A stretch of 57,897 bases of DNA from Faucicola sp041855445 (GCA_041855445.1 JBHAEG010000060.1:1-57897); one strand, 5' to 3'; positions 18,701 through 26,196 are shown, counted from the stretch's first letter. Notes: generated from the sequence alone by a model not told the origin. Program-made: numbers and translations.

Positions 18701-18969
18701 ACAGGATATGCCCCTGTTAATGAAAATTTATGTCTTGAACCAACAACCCAAGCAATTTTCATACGCCGATTACCATAATTTCGATAAGCAATCACCGCTG
18801 TTTGACGTGTACTCACTTTTCTTAATGCTTTACGAACTTCTGCCAATCCTTCCATTGTCATTGGGGCTTGCCACGTATTTTGACCTGTACGAATTGCATA
18901 ACTATCGAGAATAGCTCGTGTTTTTTTTATGGCTTTTTTTTCACAAGCAGAAATAAAAATAATGTGCAT
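15757..18969 (-). CDS. cas2-3: Type I-F CRISPR Cas2-Cas3 fusion nuclease-helicase, isolated
   Basis: In type I-F systems this single protein combines Cas2, which helps Cas1 take up spacers, with the Cas3 HD nuclease and helicase that degrades targets marked by the Csy complex. All parts look intact in 1070 residues. The Cas2-like domain is about 1-95 (VRKALRKVSTRQTAVIAY). The HD site is H120-D121 (NMHDIGKASVHFQQKL) with RHEW at 147-150 and THHG at 208-211. Walker A is GTGSGKT at 405-411, DEID is at 554-557, SSATL at about 584-588 and QTAGRVNRHR at 823-832. Oddly, no cas1, csy1-4 or repeat array lies nearby; the neighbours are a rhomboid gene and acpP. No strong ribosome site precedes the ATG. 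An anti-phage role in trans or a relic are both possible. Confidence 0.92.
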   Translation of the reverse strand: MHIIFISACEKKAIKKTRAILDSYAIRTGQNTWQAPMTMEGLAEVRKALRKVSTRQTAVIAYRNYGNRRMKIAWVVGSRHKFSLTGAYPVASTSKQQNKLIIADWVKVSSLLAGASGNMHDIGKASVHFQQKLSPSQSGQIIKDDIRHEWISMKLLQNLRNNQWQWQQAWQDLPQHLDKLILGDKKLSEVEIGISNEIEAVDYLVLTHHGLLGADDENQALSFPSSGKHIRKYPPKLEQIQCAGDLAESIFISYQKRMQRLAKLVPANLTNHGLLYWKAQVLHARNALIHADHVISAMHYSGAVATTGQLFANTKIKKDDKNQVRRLQDQPLLWHLENVGDRASYIATQMMVNLSMAGLSEQTTEYICQPTAHSRFNWQNVGVNALHRYVEKLPNSPALIFNIAGTGSGKTRMNLRLACTLRPNEPRISIALNLRSLTLQTGEALKSSMNLSDDELAVIIGDTTTQQLFEKSIQRYQDDDENPIEPIFDSIGMDNELPTWLQPLYHQDPQGRTILTSPLLVSTIDYLIAGGEPHKQGHHVKAFLRLISSDLILDEIDSYEPKSLMAVLRLVQISAMYGRHVICSSATLSTTVAQSVYSAFQSGLQMKEALNAKPQSAIIAIIDNEIKPTILQEMTDNESNFQHYYQQHLDSLQQHLKSKPVYRLAKLIPLENQRVSDWHHAVLNASKQLHHQHGWRFAKTQKRVSFGLVRVANVYQAIALAQFLADNCSEAKIACYHANDWLISRFYKEQRLDSLLTRHKNNKTQITGNERIEQDEEIQYIVQNSLTDNVIFIVVATPVEEVGRDHDFDWAVIDASSIQSIVQTAGRVNRHRLNPVTVANIMIPQYNYRYCHNQDNHREKDKVFVYPGFEMYGSKRRKAGYPTHDLAKLLPWDTQNTLVIDASLRFDKNYCQFARLDDENIQNFCKKYFSPVGDSVFSNPQVNTCLMTEQIYRDYTPLREKQYQKKYLFQYDNDDNLAICTQEYTLKLANDKIPYPHYGFEWQLATLSFSIQTAKNNAWLNLTPKQMITLCQTYDIDVQQGCQVALNVYHKDSLLHWGYDLGFGIYSLKG

Positions 18970-19018
18970 AATCCCAAATCATTATAAAAAAAATAACAGA
19001 TAAAAAATAACAGATAAT
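18970..19018 (-). promoter_or_regulatory. Candidate cas2-cas3 promoter in a 49-base gap
   Basis: On the minus strand TATAAT (18981-18986) lies only 11 bases before the cas2-cas3 ATG, which would give an almost leaderless mRNA. No clear -35 box is seen. The word ATAACAGATA occurs twice in the gap. In such AT-rich DNA the hexamer may be chance. Confidence 0.35.
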
Positions 19019-19020
19019 AA

Positions 19021-19054
19021 AAAAACCTTTACCTAAATGCTGGTAAAGGTTTTT
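19021..19054. terminator. Bidirectional terminator after acpP
   Basis: AAAAACCTTTACC (19021-19033) and GGTAAAGGTTTTT (19042-19054) form a perfect 13-pair stem with an eight-base loop. It insulates cas2-cas3 from the upstream fatty-acid operon. Confidence 0.92.
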
Positions 19055-19073
19055 CATCTAAAATTTAATCAGA

Positions 19074-19310
19074 TTAAACTTTAGAGGCAACATAATCAAT
19101 CGCTGTTTGTACAGTTGTTAATTTAGCAGAATCTTCCTCAGAAATCGTGATACCAAAATCATTTTCAAACGCCATCACTAATTCAACTAAATCTAAAGAA
19201 TCTGCACCTAAATCATCAACAAAAGACGCATCATTACTAATTTCATCAACGTTTTTGCCTAATTGCTCTGCAACTGCAGCTTTTACTTTTTGTTCGATTT
19301 CAGCACTCAT
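19074..19310 (-). CDS. acpP: Acyl carrier protein
   Basis: Carries growing acyl chains on a phosphopantetheine arm during fatty-acid synthesis. The start is the ATG of MSAEIEQKV, giving 78 residues as in the family, with AAGGAGT seven bases upstream; the longer open frame has no support. Ser38 in DDLGADSLDLVELV is the attachment site. The protein is acidic and helical with TTVQTAIDYV near the end. It is the last gene of the fabD-fabG-acpP cluster. A 185-base gap from fabG, containing a small hairpin at 19375-19390, leaves room for its own promoter, as expected for a very abundant protein. Confidence 0.97.
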   Translation of the reverse strand: MSAEIEQKVKAAVAEQLGKNVDEISNDASFVDDLGADSLDLVELVMAFENDFGITISEEDSAKLTTVQTAIDYVASKV

Positions 19311-19495
19311 GGGTAAACTCCTTGCTTCTGGCTGTTTCATATTAAAATATGTTGCTTGTTTAACGTACAACTATTGTAGATATTTCTACAGTATACGCCT
19401 AGAAAATGTAACAAATTATAACAAAGATTATTAGATAAATCTATTTTATAAGATGAAAACTTAAAATTATCTGATAAGGTGAGCTTTTTCACCGA

Positions 19496-20224
19496 TTACA
19501 TATACATACCACCATTCACAGGAATTACCGCCCCTGTAATATAGCTTGCCTCATCACTGGCTAAAAAGCTAACAACGGCTGATACATCTTCTGGCTGTCC
19601 TAAACGTCCAATCGGCACAGCATCTAACATTGAGTTAATTAGACGCTCGTCCAATTCATCAGTCATATCTGTTTCAATCAAACCTGGAGCAACGCAATTT
19701 ACTGTTACTTGACGAGAGCCGATTTCACGAGCTAAAGCACGAGTAAAACCTTCCATACCTGCTTTTGCCGCCGCATAATTAGCTTGTCCTGCATTACCCA
19801 TCTGGGCAATCACTGAAGAAATATTAATAATCCGTCCTTTACGAGCTTTCATCATGCCACGAATAGCACGTTTACTAATACGATAAACTGATGTTAAATT
19901 TACTTCTAAAACATCATTCCAAGCATCTTTTTCCATTCTCATCAACAGACCGTCTTTGGTAATGCCTGCATTATTCACCAATACTTGTACACTACCATAG
20001 ACACTTTCAATCTCTTCAAATAACGCATCAATTTGTTCAGGATTTCGCACATCAAGCACTCGACCAATACCACCTGTATCATGTAAGTACTCATTGATTA
20101 ACTCTGCACCTTTTTCTGTCGTTGCCGTACCAATGACAAAATGTCCTTCTTTAGCAAAACGTTTAGCAATGGCTTTGCCAATACCACGGCTTGCCCCCGT
20201 AATCAATACAATTGTTCGACTCAT
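19496..20224 (-). CDS. fabG: 3-oxoacyl-[acyl-carrier-protein] reductase
   Basis: Reduces 3-ketoacyl-ACP with NADPH, the first reduction in each elongation round. The protein has 242 residues and is a short-chain dehydrogenase: the cofactor motif TGASRGIG at 9-16, NNAG in the middle, a catalytic Ser in NISSVIA and the YxxxK pair in ANYAAAKAG. C-terminal ASYITGAVIPVNGGMYM is typical of FabG. Its ATG overlaps the fabD stop in an ATGA, so translation is probably coupled. Confidence 0.97.
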   Translation of the reverse strand: MSRTIVLITGASRGIGKAIAKRFAKEGHFVIGTATTEKGAELINEYLHDTGGIGRVLDVRNPEQIDALFEEIESVYGSVQVLVNNAGITKDGLLMRMEKDAWNDVLEVNLTSVYRISKRAIRGMMKARKGRIINISSVIAQMGNAGQANYAAAKAGMEGFTRALAREIGSRQVTVNCVAPGLIETDMTDELDERLINSMLDAVPIGRLGQPEDVSAVVSFLASDEASYITGAVIPVNGGMYM

Positions 20225-21198
20225 GCGATTAACTCCCGAATTTTATCTAATTTTGTGACCTTGTCTGTCGCCAACGTTTCGATTTTTTGCTGTTGTCTTT
20301 TGGCAAGATTAGTCAAAACATTGCCACTACCACATTCAATTTGGAAATCTAAATGTTTGGTTGCTAATAAATCGGCAGTTTTCGACCATTGCACAGGCAT
20401 ACTTAACTGTTCAATCAACGCTTTTTTGATTGCGTTAATGTCTGCTTCAACACGAGCATGGCGATTTTGAATAACAGGAATTTGTGGCACATTAAATCGA
20501 ATGGCTTGCAGTTTTTCCGCCAATTTTTCACTGGCTGGTTGCATCAATTGGCAATGTGACGGCACACTGACTTTTAATGGCACGCTTTTATTACCTAAAG
20601 AGGCAACTTGCTCCATGACTAAATCCACACCCAGCTCATTACCAGCAACTACAACTTGACCTGGTGAATTAAAATTGGCAGGACTAACAATGGCTTGTGG
20701 GGTTGTCTCTACCACTTGTTCACAAATTAACTGTACTTGTTCATCTGCCAATCCAAGTACAGCCGCCATTTTTCCAAACTGAGGTCTATCAAATAATTGT
20801 AGAGCTTCGGTCATATACTGACCACGTTGATGTACCAATACTACGGCATCTGTTAAAGAAATTACACCAGAAGCACATAAAGCACTATATTCGCCCAATG
20901 AATGCCCAGCTAAATAATTGGGTTTTAAAGAGAACTCTTGTTGCAACACTCGCCAAATTGCCATGCTTGCTGTCAATAAGGCAGGTTGAGTATAAGCGGT
21001 ATCATTTAGATTAAACTCATGTTCACCTTGACAAACTGCCCATAAATCAAACCCTAACGCATCACTAGCAGAAGCAAATGTTTGTTTTACTTGGGGATAT
21101 TGCTCTGCCCAGTCTGCCAACATTCCAACAGATTGGGAACCTTGCCCAGGAAATAATACAGCGATACGATGGGGGGCTTTTTCTGTAAACTCTGACAT
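20221..21198 (-). CDS. fabD: Malonyl-CoA:ACP transacylase
   Basis: Moves malonyl groups from CoA to ACP to supply elongation units. The protein has 325 residues with AVLFPGQGSQSVGM at the start and the nucleophile Ser100 in LAGHSLGEYSAL. VPSHCQLMQPA carries the second catalytic His, and PVIQNRHA and the C-terminal ECGSGNVLTNLAKR complete the pattern. CAGGAT precedes the ATG. The cluster lacks fabH and plsX, which in many enterobacteria sit between rpmF and fabD. The same reduced order is known in Acinetobacter relatives. Confidence 0.96.
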   Translation of the reverse strand: MSEFTEKAPHRIAVLFPGQGSQSVGMLADWAEQYPQVKQTFASASDALGFDLWAVCQGEHEFNLNDTAYTQPALLTASMAIWRVLQQEFSLKPNYLAGHSLGEYSALCASGVISLTDAVVLVHQRGQYMTEALQLFDRPQFGKMAAVLGLADEQVQLICEQVVETTPQAIVSPANFNSPGQVVVAGNELGVDLVMEQVASLGNKSVPLKVSVPSHCQLMQPASEKLAEKLQAIRFNVPQIPVIQNRHARVEADINAIKKALIEQLSMPVQWSKTADLLATKHLDFQIECGSGNVLTNLAKRQQQKIETLATDKVTKLDKIRELIA

Positions 21199-21318
21199 AA
21201 AAATCCTGTGTTATCAAAAAGTTTTGCTTTTTATTATCAAACCTTTATAAACAAACTTTAGTGAACAAGTGTACTTTCACTTTTACTATTATCGCATATT
21301 TTTGCTAAAAAAGGTACA

Positions 21319-21355
21319 AAAAAAGATTGATGATATAATAACATCAATCTTTTCT
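21319..21355. terminator. Terminator downstream of rpmF
   Basis: AAAAGATTGATG (21321-21332) and CATCAATCTTTT (21342-21353) form a 12-pair stem. A's on the left serve the minus strand. It separates rpmF from fabD, so fabD must have its own promoter in the following 120 bases. Confidence 0.88.
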
Positions 21356-21486
21356 AATGTATTTTTAGGCATTTTAAACTTTCTATCTATGTAATTTTTC
21401 ATACAAAATTTACCTAAAGGCAAATATGTTTAGCCTTTAATGATGAACTGTGAAAACACCTAAAAAAATTACGATTTACTACGTTA

Positions 21487-21672
21487 TTATTCAGCGTCTT
21501 GAGCGACTTTAAATAATTGACGACCACGGTAAAAACCATCTTTTGTCGCATGATGGCGAATATGTTTTTCACCTGTTGTTTTATCAACAGATACTGCGTG
21601 AATGCTGATATGGTCATGTGAACGACGCATGTCACGACGTGAACGGCTTTTGCGGTTTTGTTGAACAGCCAT
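21487..21672 (-). CDS. rpmF: 50S ribosomal protein L32
   Basis: A small basic ribosomal protein of 61 residues: MAVQQNRKSRSRRDMRRSHD at the start, then SVDKTTGEKHIRHHATKDGFYRGRQ. It matches L32 closely, with a slightly longer C-terminus than the enterobacterial 57 residues. AGGAGC lies 8 bases upstream of the ATG. It follows yceD, as in most Proteobacteria. Confidence 0.96.
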   Translation of the reverse strand: MAVQQNRKSRSRRDMRRSHDHISIHAVSVDKTTGEKHIRHHATKDGFYRGRQLFKVAQDAE

Positions 21673-21808
21673 GAGGTATGCTCCTGTGCTTCTAATAAAA
21701 AATCTTAAACGCCATATTATACGAGAAATTTTTAGTAAAAGAAACTATCTATAATCCTTTAAATGAAGTTTTTTAATATCAAATTGATATTCATTACTTT
21801 GATAACAA

Positions 21809-22360
21809 TTATTGCGTCTTTAATTTAGCCAACATTGCAAAAGGATTTTCTTCTGATATATCAATGATTTCACTCGTACTAGACACGAGCATATCACAAT
21901 GTTCATGTTTTGGCGACATTGGTAATAACATTAATAATTCATCTTCGATAATTGGTAATAAATACAATTTATGATTTTCCACGATTTCATCTAACAATAG
22001 ATAATCGCTATCTTGTTCAATCAAACCAAGATGACGCTCATGTTTTAACAATATTAATTGATTATTATAATTTAATTTAGTTGCTACAGGTTCTAAACAA
22101 CGCTGACATGTTTGCCATAAATTGCCTTGGGTTGCTAATTGCCAAATAATGATATCACCCGATTGATAAATTTCCATCTCTAAATAAATTTCTGTATTAT
22201 CAGTTATATGTTGGGTATCAGACATTTCTAGCAAACGGGGAAACTCTGACAAAGGAAGTTTGCCTTGCCATTGATAGCGGGCATCATTGAGATGTTGCCA
22301 TTTATCTATATCAATATATTTGACTAAATTTGTGACATTGACCATATTTTTGCTCGTCAT
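21809..22360 (-). CDS. yceD: YceD / DUF177 family protein (23S rRNA accumulation)
   Basis: A 183-residue protein of the DUF177 family, linked in E. coli and plants to accumulation of 23S rRNA; the mechanism is not settled. The hallmark CQRC (WQTCQRCLEPV) lies mid-protein. SEIIDISEENPFAMLAKLK at the end matches the conserved NPFAxLxxLK tail. Its place directly upstream of rpmF is the usual one. The first ATG has no good ribosome site; ATG at 22345 (MVNVTNLVKY), preceded by GAGC, is an alternative that would shorten the protein by five residues. Confidence 0.88.
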   Translation of the reverse strand: MTSKNMVNVTNLVKYIDIDKWQHLNDARYQWQGKLPLSEFPRLLEMSDTQHITDNTEIYLEMEIYQSGDIIIWQLATQGNLWQTCQRCLEPVATKLNYNNQLILLKHERHLGLIEQDSDYLLLDEIVENHKLYLLPIIEDELLMLLPMSPKHEHCDMLVSSTSEIIDISEENPFAMLAKLKTQ

Positions 22361-22374
22361 TTTTTCAGATTTGG

Positions 22375-22391
22375 CATGATATCATATCATG
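22375..22391. promoter_or_regulatory. 17-bp palindrome between divergent yceD and epmC
   Basis: CATGATAT (22375-22382) and ATATCATG (22384-22391) are perfect arms around a single C, centred in the 64 bases between the two start codons. It is a candidate operator; no regulator can be named. Confidence 0.4.
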
Positions 22392-22424
22392 TTATGATGG
22401 TGAGATGTAAATTTACAGGTTATA

Positions 22425-23129
22425 ATGTTGAGTTTTTTGGATATTTTAAATTTTATGATAGCTCTTTTTCCATTTGTGAACATACCATTTGTCAGCGTCA
22501 TCTCTGTTTTACCCTTAAATAATCAAAGCATGATTACACGTTTGAGTTACAATATTCCGTCATATGATTTTAAAAAATTACATTGGCAATCTGTAGAAAA
22601 ATTACAGGTTGATTGGTTAATTTTACAGTTTAATCAATGGTTTGCTAGCTATCAAACTCTGCTAGTTCGTGGTGATAATGAACCAGAATATTTTGCCAAA
22701 ACTGATAATGCTCCTGCCAAAATTGTATTTGCTCATGGTTTTTTTGCTAGTGCATTACACGAAATTAGTCACTGGTGTGTTGCAGGAAAGAAAAGACGTT
22801 TACTCAATGATTTTGGTTATTGGTATGCTCCCGATGGACGCAGTGAGGCTCAACAACGTTTATTTGAACAAGTTGAAATTATACCTCAAGCAATTGAATG
22901 CTTATTAACATTAATGTGTGGCAAATTTTTTCGGGTATCGCAGGATAATTTGTTTGCTAACTTTGATACGAGCCAAAGTACTTTTGCGAATGATGTTTGC
23001 CAACAGGCGATAAAATTTTGGCAAACTGGAGAAAAACTCCCAACTGATGCAAAGTTTTTATTAAAACAATTACAAATTTTGCGACCTTTTCCGCTGACTA
23101 TGACGGATATTTCACAAAATTTTCAATAG
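22425..23129 (+). CDS. epmC: Elongation factor P hydroxylase
   Basis: Hydroxylates the beta-lysylated lysine of elongation factor P, the last step of the EpmB-EpmA-EpmC modification. The core VFAHGFFASALHEISHWCVAGKKRRLLNDFGYWYAPDGRS is split by the metal-ligand motif HEISH and is diagnostic. The open frame gives 234 residues, against about 182 in E. coli. The first 35 residues are hydrophobic and unmatched. ATG at 22530 (MITRLSYN) would give 199 residues but has only a weak ribosome site, whereas the outer ATG has AGG six bases upstream. The start is therefore uncertain. epmA and epmB are not in the window. Confidence 0.92.
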   Translation: MLSFLDILNFMIALFPFVNIPFVSVISVLPLNNQSMITRLSYNIPSYDFKKLHWQSVEKLQVDWLILQFNQWFASYQTLLVRGDNEPEYFAKTDNAPAKIVFAHGFFASALHEISHWCVAGKKRRLLNDFGYWYAPDGRSEAQQRLFEQVEIIPQAIECLLTLMCGKFFRVSQDNLFANFDTSQSTFANDVCQQAIKFWQTGEKLPTDAKFLLKQLQILRPFPLTMTDISQNFQ

Positions 23130-23135
23130 AAAACA

Positions 23136-23161
23136 AAAGCCCAATATAAAAATTAGGCTTT
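23136..23161. terminator. Terminator between epmC and the cytochrome c' gene
   Basis: AAAGCC (23136-23141) pairs with GGCTTT (23156-23161), plus AAT/ATT inside a single mismatch. It probably serves both convergent genes. Confidence 0.55.
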
Positions 23162-23192
23162 ATAGATGATTGTTCATAGATAAGTGATGAGT

Positions 23193-23669
23193 TTATTCAG
23201 TTTTAAATACTTTGTGGCAAGATTTACAGCTTGCACTAACATCACCAAATGCTCCTTGTACACCTTCAACATTGGTGGCGGATTGAACAGCGGTATTTAA
23301 TGCAGTCACGGTTGTTTTAAACTTATCAACTTCCGCTTGGAATTCTGTGGCTTTTGACCATACTTCTGGTTTACTATCACCACCTTCTGTACCTGCTCCA
23401 AAATGCTTCCATGGGTCAGCACTAAATTTGCCAGCTTCCGTTTTAAAAGTTTCTGCATTGAAAGTACTTGGGTTCTTTACCATACCACCCATAGTTTTCA
23501 TCGCATCACCCCAGTCTTCCATAATTTGCTGACGGGCTTGTACATCATTACCAGAACCTGATGCACTGTCTTCCGCTGGAGCTTTTGTTGCGTCTGTTGT
23601 GGTTGCATTATTACAGCCTAATAGCCCCACACATAATAGTACGGGTGCAAAAAATTTCACTATTTGCAT
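23193..23669 (-). CDS. Cytochrome c' lipoprotein (class II c-type cytochrome)
   Basis: A periplasmic heme protein of 158 residues. The signal peptide ends in a lipobox, LLGC with Cys19, so it should be a lipoprotein. A low-complexity Thr/Ser/Ala linker leads to the helical domain. Heme attaches at CKSCH, residues 148-152, very close to the C-terminus, which is the class II (cytochrome c') arrangement. Such proteins bind NO and can relieve nitrosative stress; that role is inference here. GAGGAA precedes the ATG. Neighbours give no further hint. Confidence 0.88.
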   Translation of the reverse strand: MQIVKFFAPVLLCVGLLGCNNATTTDATKAPAEDSASGSGNDVQARQQIMEDWGDAMKTMGGMVKNPSTFNAETFKTEAGKFSADPWKHFGAGTEGGDSKPEVWSKATEFQAEVDKFKTTVTALNTAVQSATNVEGVQGAFGDVSASCKSCHKVFKTE

Positions 23670-23810
23670 TGTTATTCCTCATTTTGTTTGTCTTTGCTGG
23701 CAATTTTTTCAATAATCGCTGGCAGTTTTCTTATGTATAACAATGGTAACAGATTTTTAGCTAAAAAGTATTATCTTTTAGTAAACTCCATTTAACATTA
23801 GCAAAAACAA

Positions 23811-24863
23811 TCATTTAAGAACTGCGGGTAAACTTGTCATATCCCAACGAGGCAAACAATCTACTGATAAGTCGTCATGTTGTCCAGCATTCAATCGTTG
23901 CCAACCTGCAAAGGCTATCATCGCTCCATTGTCGGTGCAAAGCTCAATGGGTGCATAATGTACACAAGCTTGAATTTTGGCTAACTGCTGAGTTAGTGTT
24001 TGGCGTAATCGCTGATTAGCACTGACACCACCTGCTATAACTAAACGTTTCATTCCTGTTTGTTGCAAAGCCTTTATACATTTTTTTACTAAAGTATCAA
24101 CTACTGCATACTCAAAGCTAGCACAAATGTCCGCTCTAATTTGAGTATGAGCTGGATTGTTTGGCTCTGTTGGATTATCTTTGATTAAATTATGTACAGC
24201 AGTTTTCATACCACTAAATGAAAAAGTCAAACCCCGTCCAAGCATTGGTCTAGGTAATTCAAAAGCATGAGGATTTCCTCTTTCAGCAAGTTTAGCGACA
24301 TTAGGTCCACCTGGATAAGGTAATCCTAACATTTTTGCAGTTTTATCAAAACATTCACCAACTGCATCATCAATACTTTCTCCTAAAATTTGATAGCGTC
24401 CAATACCTTCAACAGCAACTAGCATAGTATGCCCACCTGAAACCAATAACGCAACAAAAGGAAACTCTGGTGGATTATTATCAAGTAGTGGAGCGAGTAA
24501 ATGCCCTTCCATATGATGAACGCCAATCGCAGGTATATCCAATGCAAAAGCAAGGCTTCGACCAAATAATGCCCCTGTCATTAACGCCCCAACTAATCCC
24601 GGCCCTTTTGTATAAGCAACTGCATCAATATCCGCCTTGTTTAATTGACACTTATCAAGCAATTCTTCTAATAATGGCACAAGTTTACGAATATGGTCAC
24701 GACTTGCCAACTCAGGCACAACACCACCATAAATAGCGTGTAACTCAATTTGACTGTATAACACTTGTCCAATAAGTCCTTGATTTGCTAAATGACGTTG
24801 TTTACTATCAAAAATCGCCAGACCTGTTTCATCACAAGAGGTTTCTAAACCCAATACACGCAT
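23811..24863 (-). CDS. tsaD: tRNA threonylcarbamoyladenosine transferase subunit TsaD
   Basis: Transfers the threonylcarbamoyl group to A37 of tRNAs reading ANN codons, together with TsaB and TsaE. The protein has 350 residues starting MRVLGLETSCDETG. The metal motif is H117-x3-H121 (VHHMEGHLLAPL). LLVSGGHTMLV, DDAVGECFDKTAKMLGLPYPGG and the late VIAGGVSANQRLR complete the ASKHA pattern. AAGGAA precedes the ATG. The gene stands alone, separated from the upstream gene by a terminator. Confidence 0.97.
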   Translation of the reverse strand: MRVLGLETSCDETGLAIFDSKQRHLANQGLIGQVLYSQIELHAIYGGVVPELASRDHIRKLVPLLEELLDKCQLNKADIDAVAYTKGPGLVGALMTGALFGRSLAFALDIPAIGVHHMEGHLLAPLLDNNPPEFPFVALLVSGGHTMLVAVEGIGRYQILGESIDDAVGECFDKTAKMLGLPYPGGPNVAKLAERGNPHAFELPRPMLGRGLTFSFSGMKTAVHNLIKDNPTEPNNPAHTQIRADICASFEYAVVDTLVKKCIKALQQTGMKRLVIAGGVSANQRLRQTLTQQLAKIQACVHYAPIELCTDNGAMIAFAGWQRLNAGQHDDLSVDCLPRWDMTSLPAVLK

Positions 24864-24892
24864 ATGTTTTCCTTACCATTCACTCAATATAC

Positions 24893-24915
24893 AAAAGCGG
24901 ATAATGATTATCCGC
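24893..24915 (-). terminator. Terminator of the WG-repeat protein gene
   Basis: GCGGATAA (24897-24904) and TTATCCGC (24908-24915) form an eight-pair stem with a three-base loop. Four T's follow on the minus strand. Confidence 0.7.
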
Positions 24916-24964
24916 CTATTTTAAATTAATATAGATAAAAAATGTAAAATCAATCAGTTAGTAT

Positions 24965-25951
24965 TTATTCATCATCAATCCGTTGATTTTTACTATTAAT
25001 AAAATAACTTTCGTCATCTTTTTGCACAAAAAAACGGTCAGCACTATTAATTTCTATATCATCGTATTCAAATGGAATAACGACTTTATTTTGCCTATTA
25101 ATAACGCCTTGTTTGCCATTTTTCTTGGCAATAGCAACGCCATTTTTATAAAAATGCCAAACATATTCATAAGTTAATGGTATTACCTCTTTCCCTTTAG
25201 TATTAATAAACCCCCATTTATCATTTTTCATCACAGGAGCTAAATCATCTAAAAATGCAAACGCATCATCATATTGAGGCTGAACAATAATTTTATTTTG
25301 TTTATTGATATAGCCATAACGATTTTTACCATGCTTTTGAATACTCATTAATGCCAAACCATCATTAAACTGATATAGCTCATCATAACTAAATGGAATA
25401 ATTACTTGATTTGACTTATCAATAAAACCATATTTATGAATATCTTCGTCCCTATCATCTTTACCAACAGATATCGCAACTACGGCTAAGCCATCACGAA
25501 AATTACCCGCCATTGTATAATCAAATGGAATAATCTGTTTACCTGAAAAATCGATATAACCTTTTTTATCCTTCTTTGATACTAAAATCATACCTTCATC
25601 AGCATCGCTGACATCATCATAAATCAAAGGTGTAACAAATTTTCCTTCTTTATCAATCATGCCAAATTTTTCATTTCGATAAACAAACGCCTTGCCACCA
25701 CGAAAACCCCAAGCTTTTTCAAATGCAAATGGTATGACCATTTTACCTTTTTCATCAACATAACCCCATTTGTCAGCTTTTTTACTGACAATCAACCCTT
25801 CATAGCCACAACTATCAATATCATCAAATTGATAAGTCAGCTCAGTGGGTACATCTTCACAAACTGGGTCTTCTACAACTTCTTGGGCATGAGCAGTCAA
25901 ACTTAACATACTCATAAATAATATAGATAATGATAAGTTAGTTTTTTTCAT
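24965..25951 (-). CDS. Secreted WG-repeat protein
   Basis: A 328-residue exported protein with signal peptide to about residue 22 (LTAHA). The rest is a string of about ten WG (KWR) repeats of the form KWGYVDEKGKMVIPF..., about 25-35 residues apart, each with a FxxGLAxV-like strand between. Such repeats form extended beta-solenoid-like surfaces for binding, but no enzymatic motif is present and the role of the family is unknown. GAGGATACC precedes the ATG. It is monocistronic. A periplasmic or surface location is inferred from the signal peptide. Confidence 0.82.
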   Translation of the reverse strand: MKKTNLSLSILFMSMLSLTAHAQEVVEDPVCEDVPTELTYQFDDIDSCGYEGLIVSKKADKWGYVDEKGKMVIPFAFEKAWGFRGGKAFVYRNEKFGMIDKEGKFVTPLIYDDVSDADEGMILVSKKDKKGYIDFSGKQIIPFDYTMAGNFRDGLAVVAISVGKDDRDEDIHKYGFIDKSNQVIIPFSYDELYQFNDGLALMSIQKHGKNRYGYINKQNKIIVQPQYDDAFAFLDDLAPVMKNDKWGFINTKGKEVIPLTYEYVWHFYKNGVAIAKKNGKQGVINRQNKVVIPFEYDDIEINSADRFFVQKDDESYFINSKNQRIDDE

Positions 25952-26050
25952 GGTATCCTCAAAATGAAATTAATAATATATTGTAATTCATTTTAGCCAA
26001 TAATCGTAAAATTAATCACTGAAAATGGAGATAAAATAAAAAAACAATAA

Positions 26051-26082
26051 AAAAGCCATTAAGTGTTACCCTAATGACTTTT
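26051..26082. terminator. Hairpin upstream of the WG-repeat gene
   Basis: AAAAGCCATTA (26051-26061) pairs with TAATGACTTTT (26072-26082) with one internal mismatch and T-rich ends. It may be a second terminator behind tRNA-Ser. Confidence 0.45.
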
Positions 26083-26151
26083 GAACAAAATACAACTTTT
26101 AACGCTACTTCATTGATATACTTCATAAATTTTAAACTAACACTCACAAAA

Positions 26152-26184
26152 AAAAGAGGACACTAGTGACTAGCGACCTCTTTT
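26152..26184 (-). terminator. Terminator of tRNA-Ser
   Basis: AAAAGAGG (26152-26159) pairs with CCTCTTTT (26177-26184). The loop holds the palindrome CACTAGTG. On the minus strand a run of T's follows. It lies 12 bases past the tRNA 3' end. Confidence 0.75.
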
Positions 26185-26196
26185 ATTAGAATTTGA

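Noticed and set aside
19311..19370. N-terminal extension of acyl carrier protein
   Set aside because: The family length of 78 residues and the AAGGAGT site both point to the ATG at 19310.
24897..24915. GATAAT-G-ATTATC resembling a Fur site upstream of tsaD
   Set aside because: It is the stem of the WG-repeat gene terminator and lies past the previous gene. tsaD is not an iron-regulated gene by any known logic.
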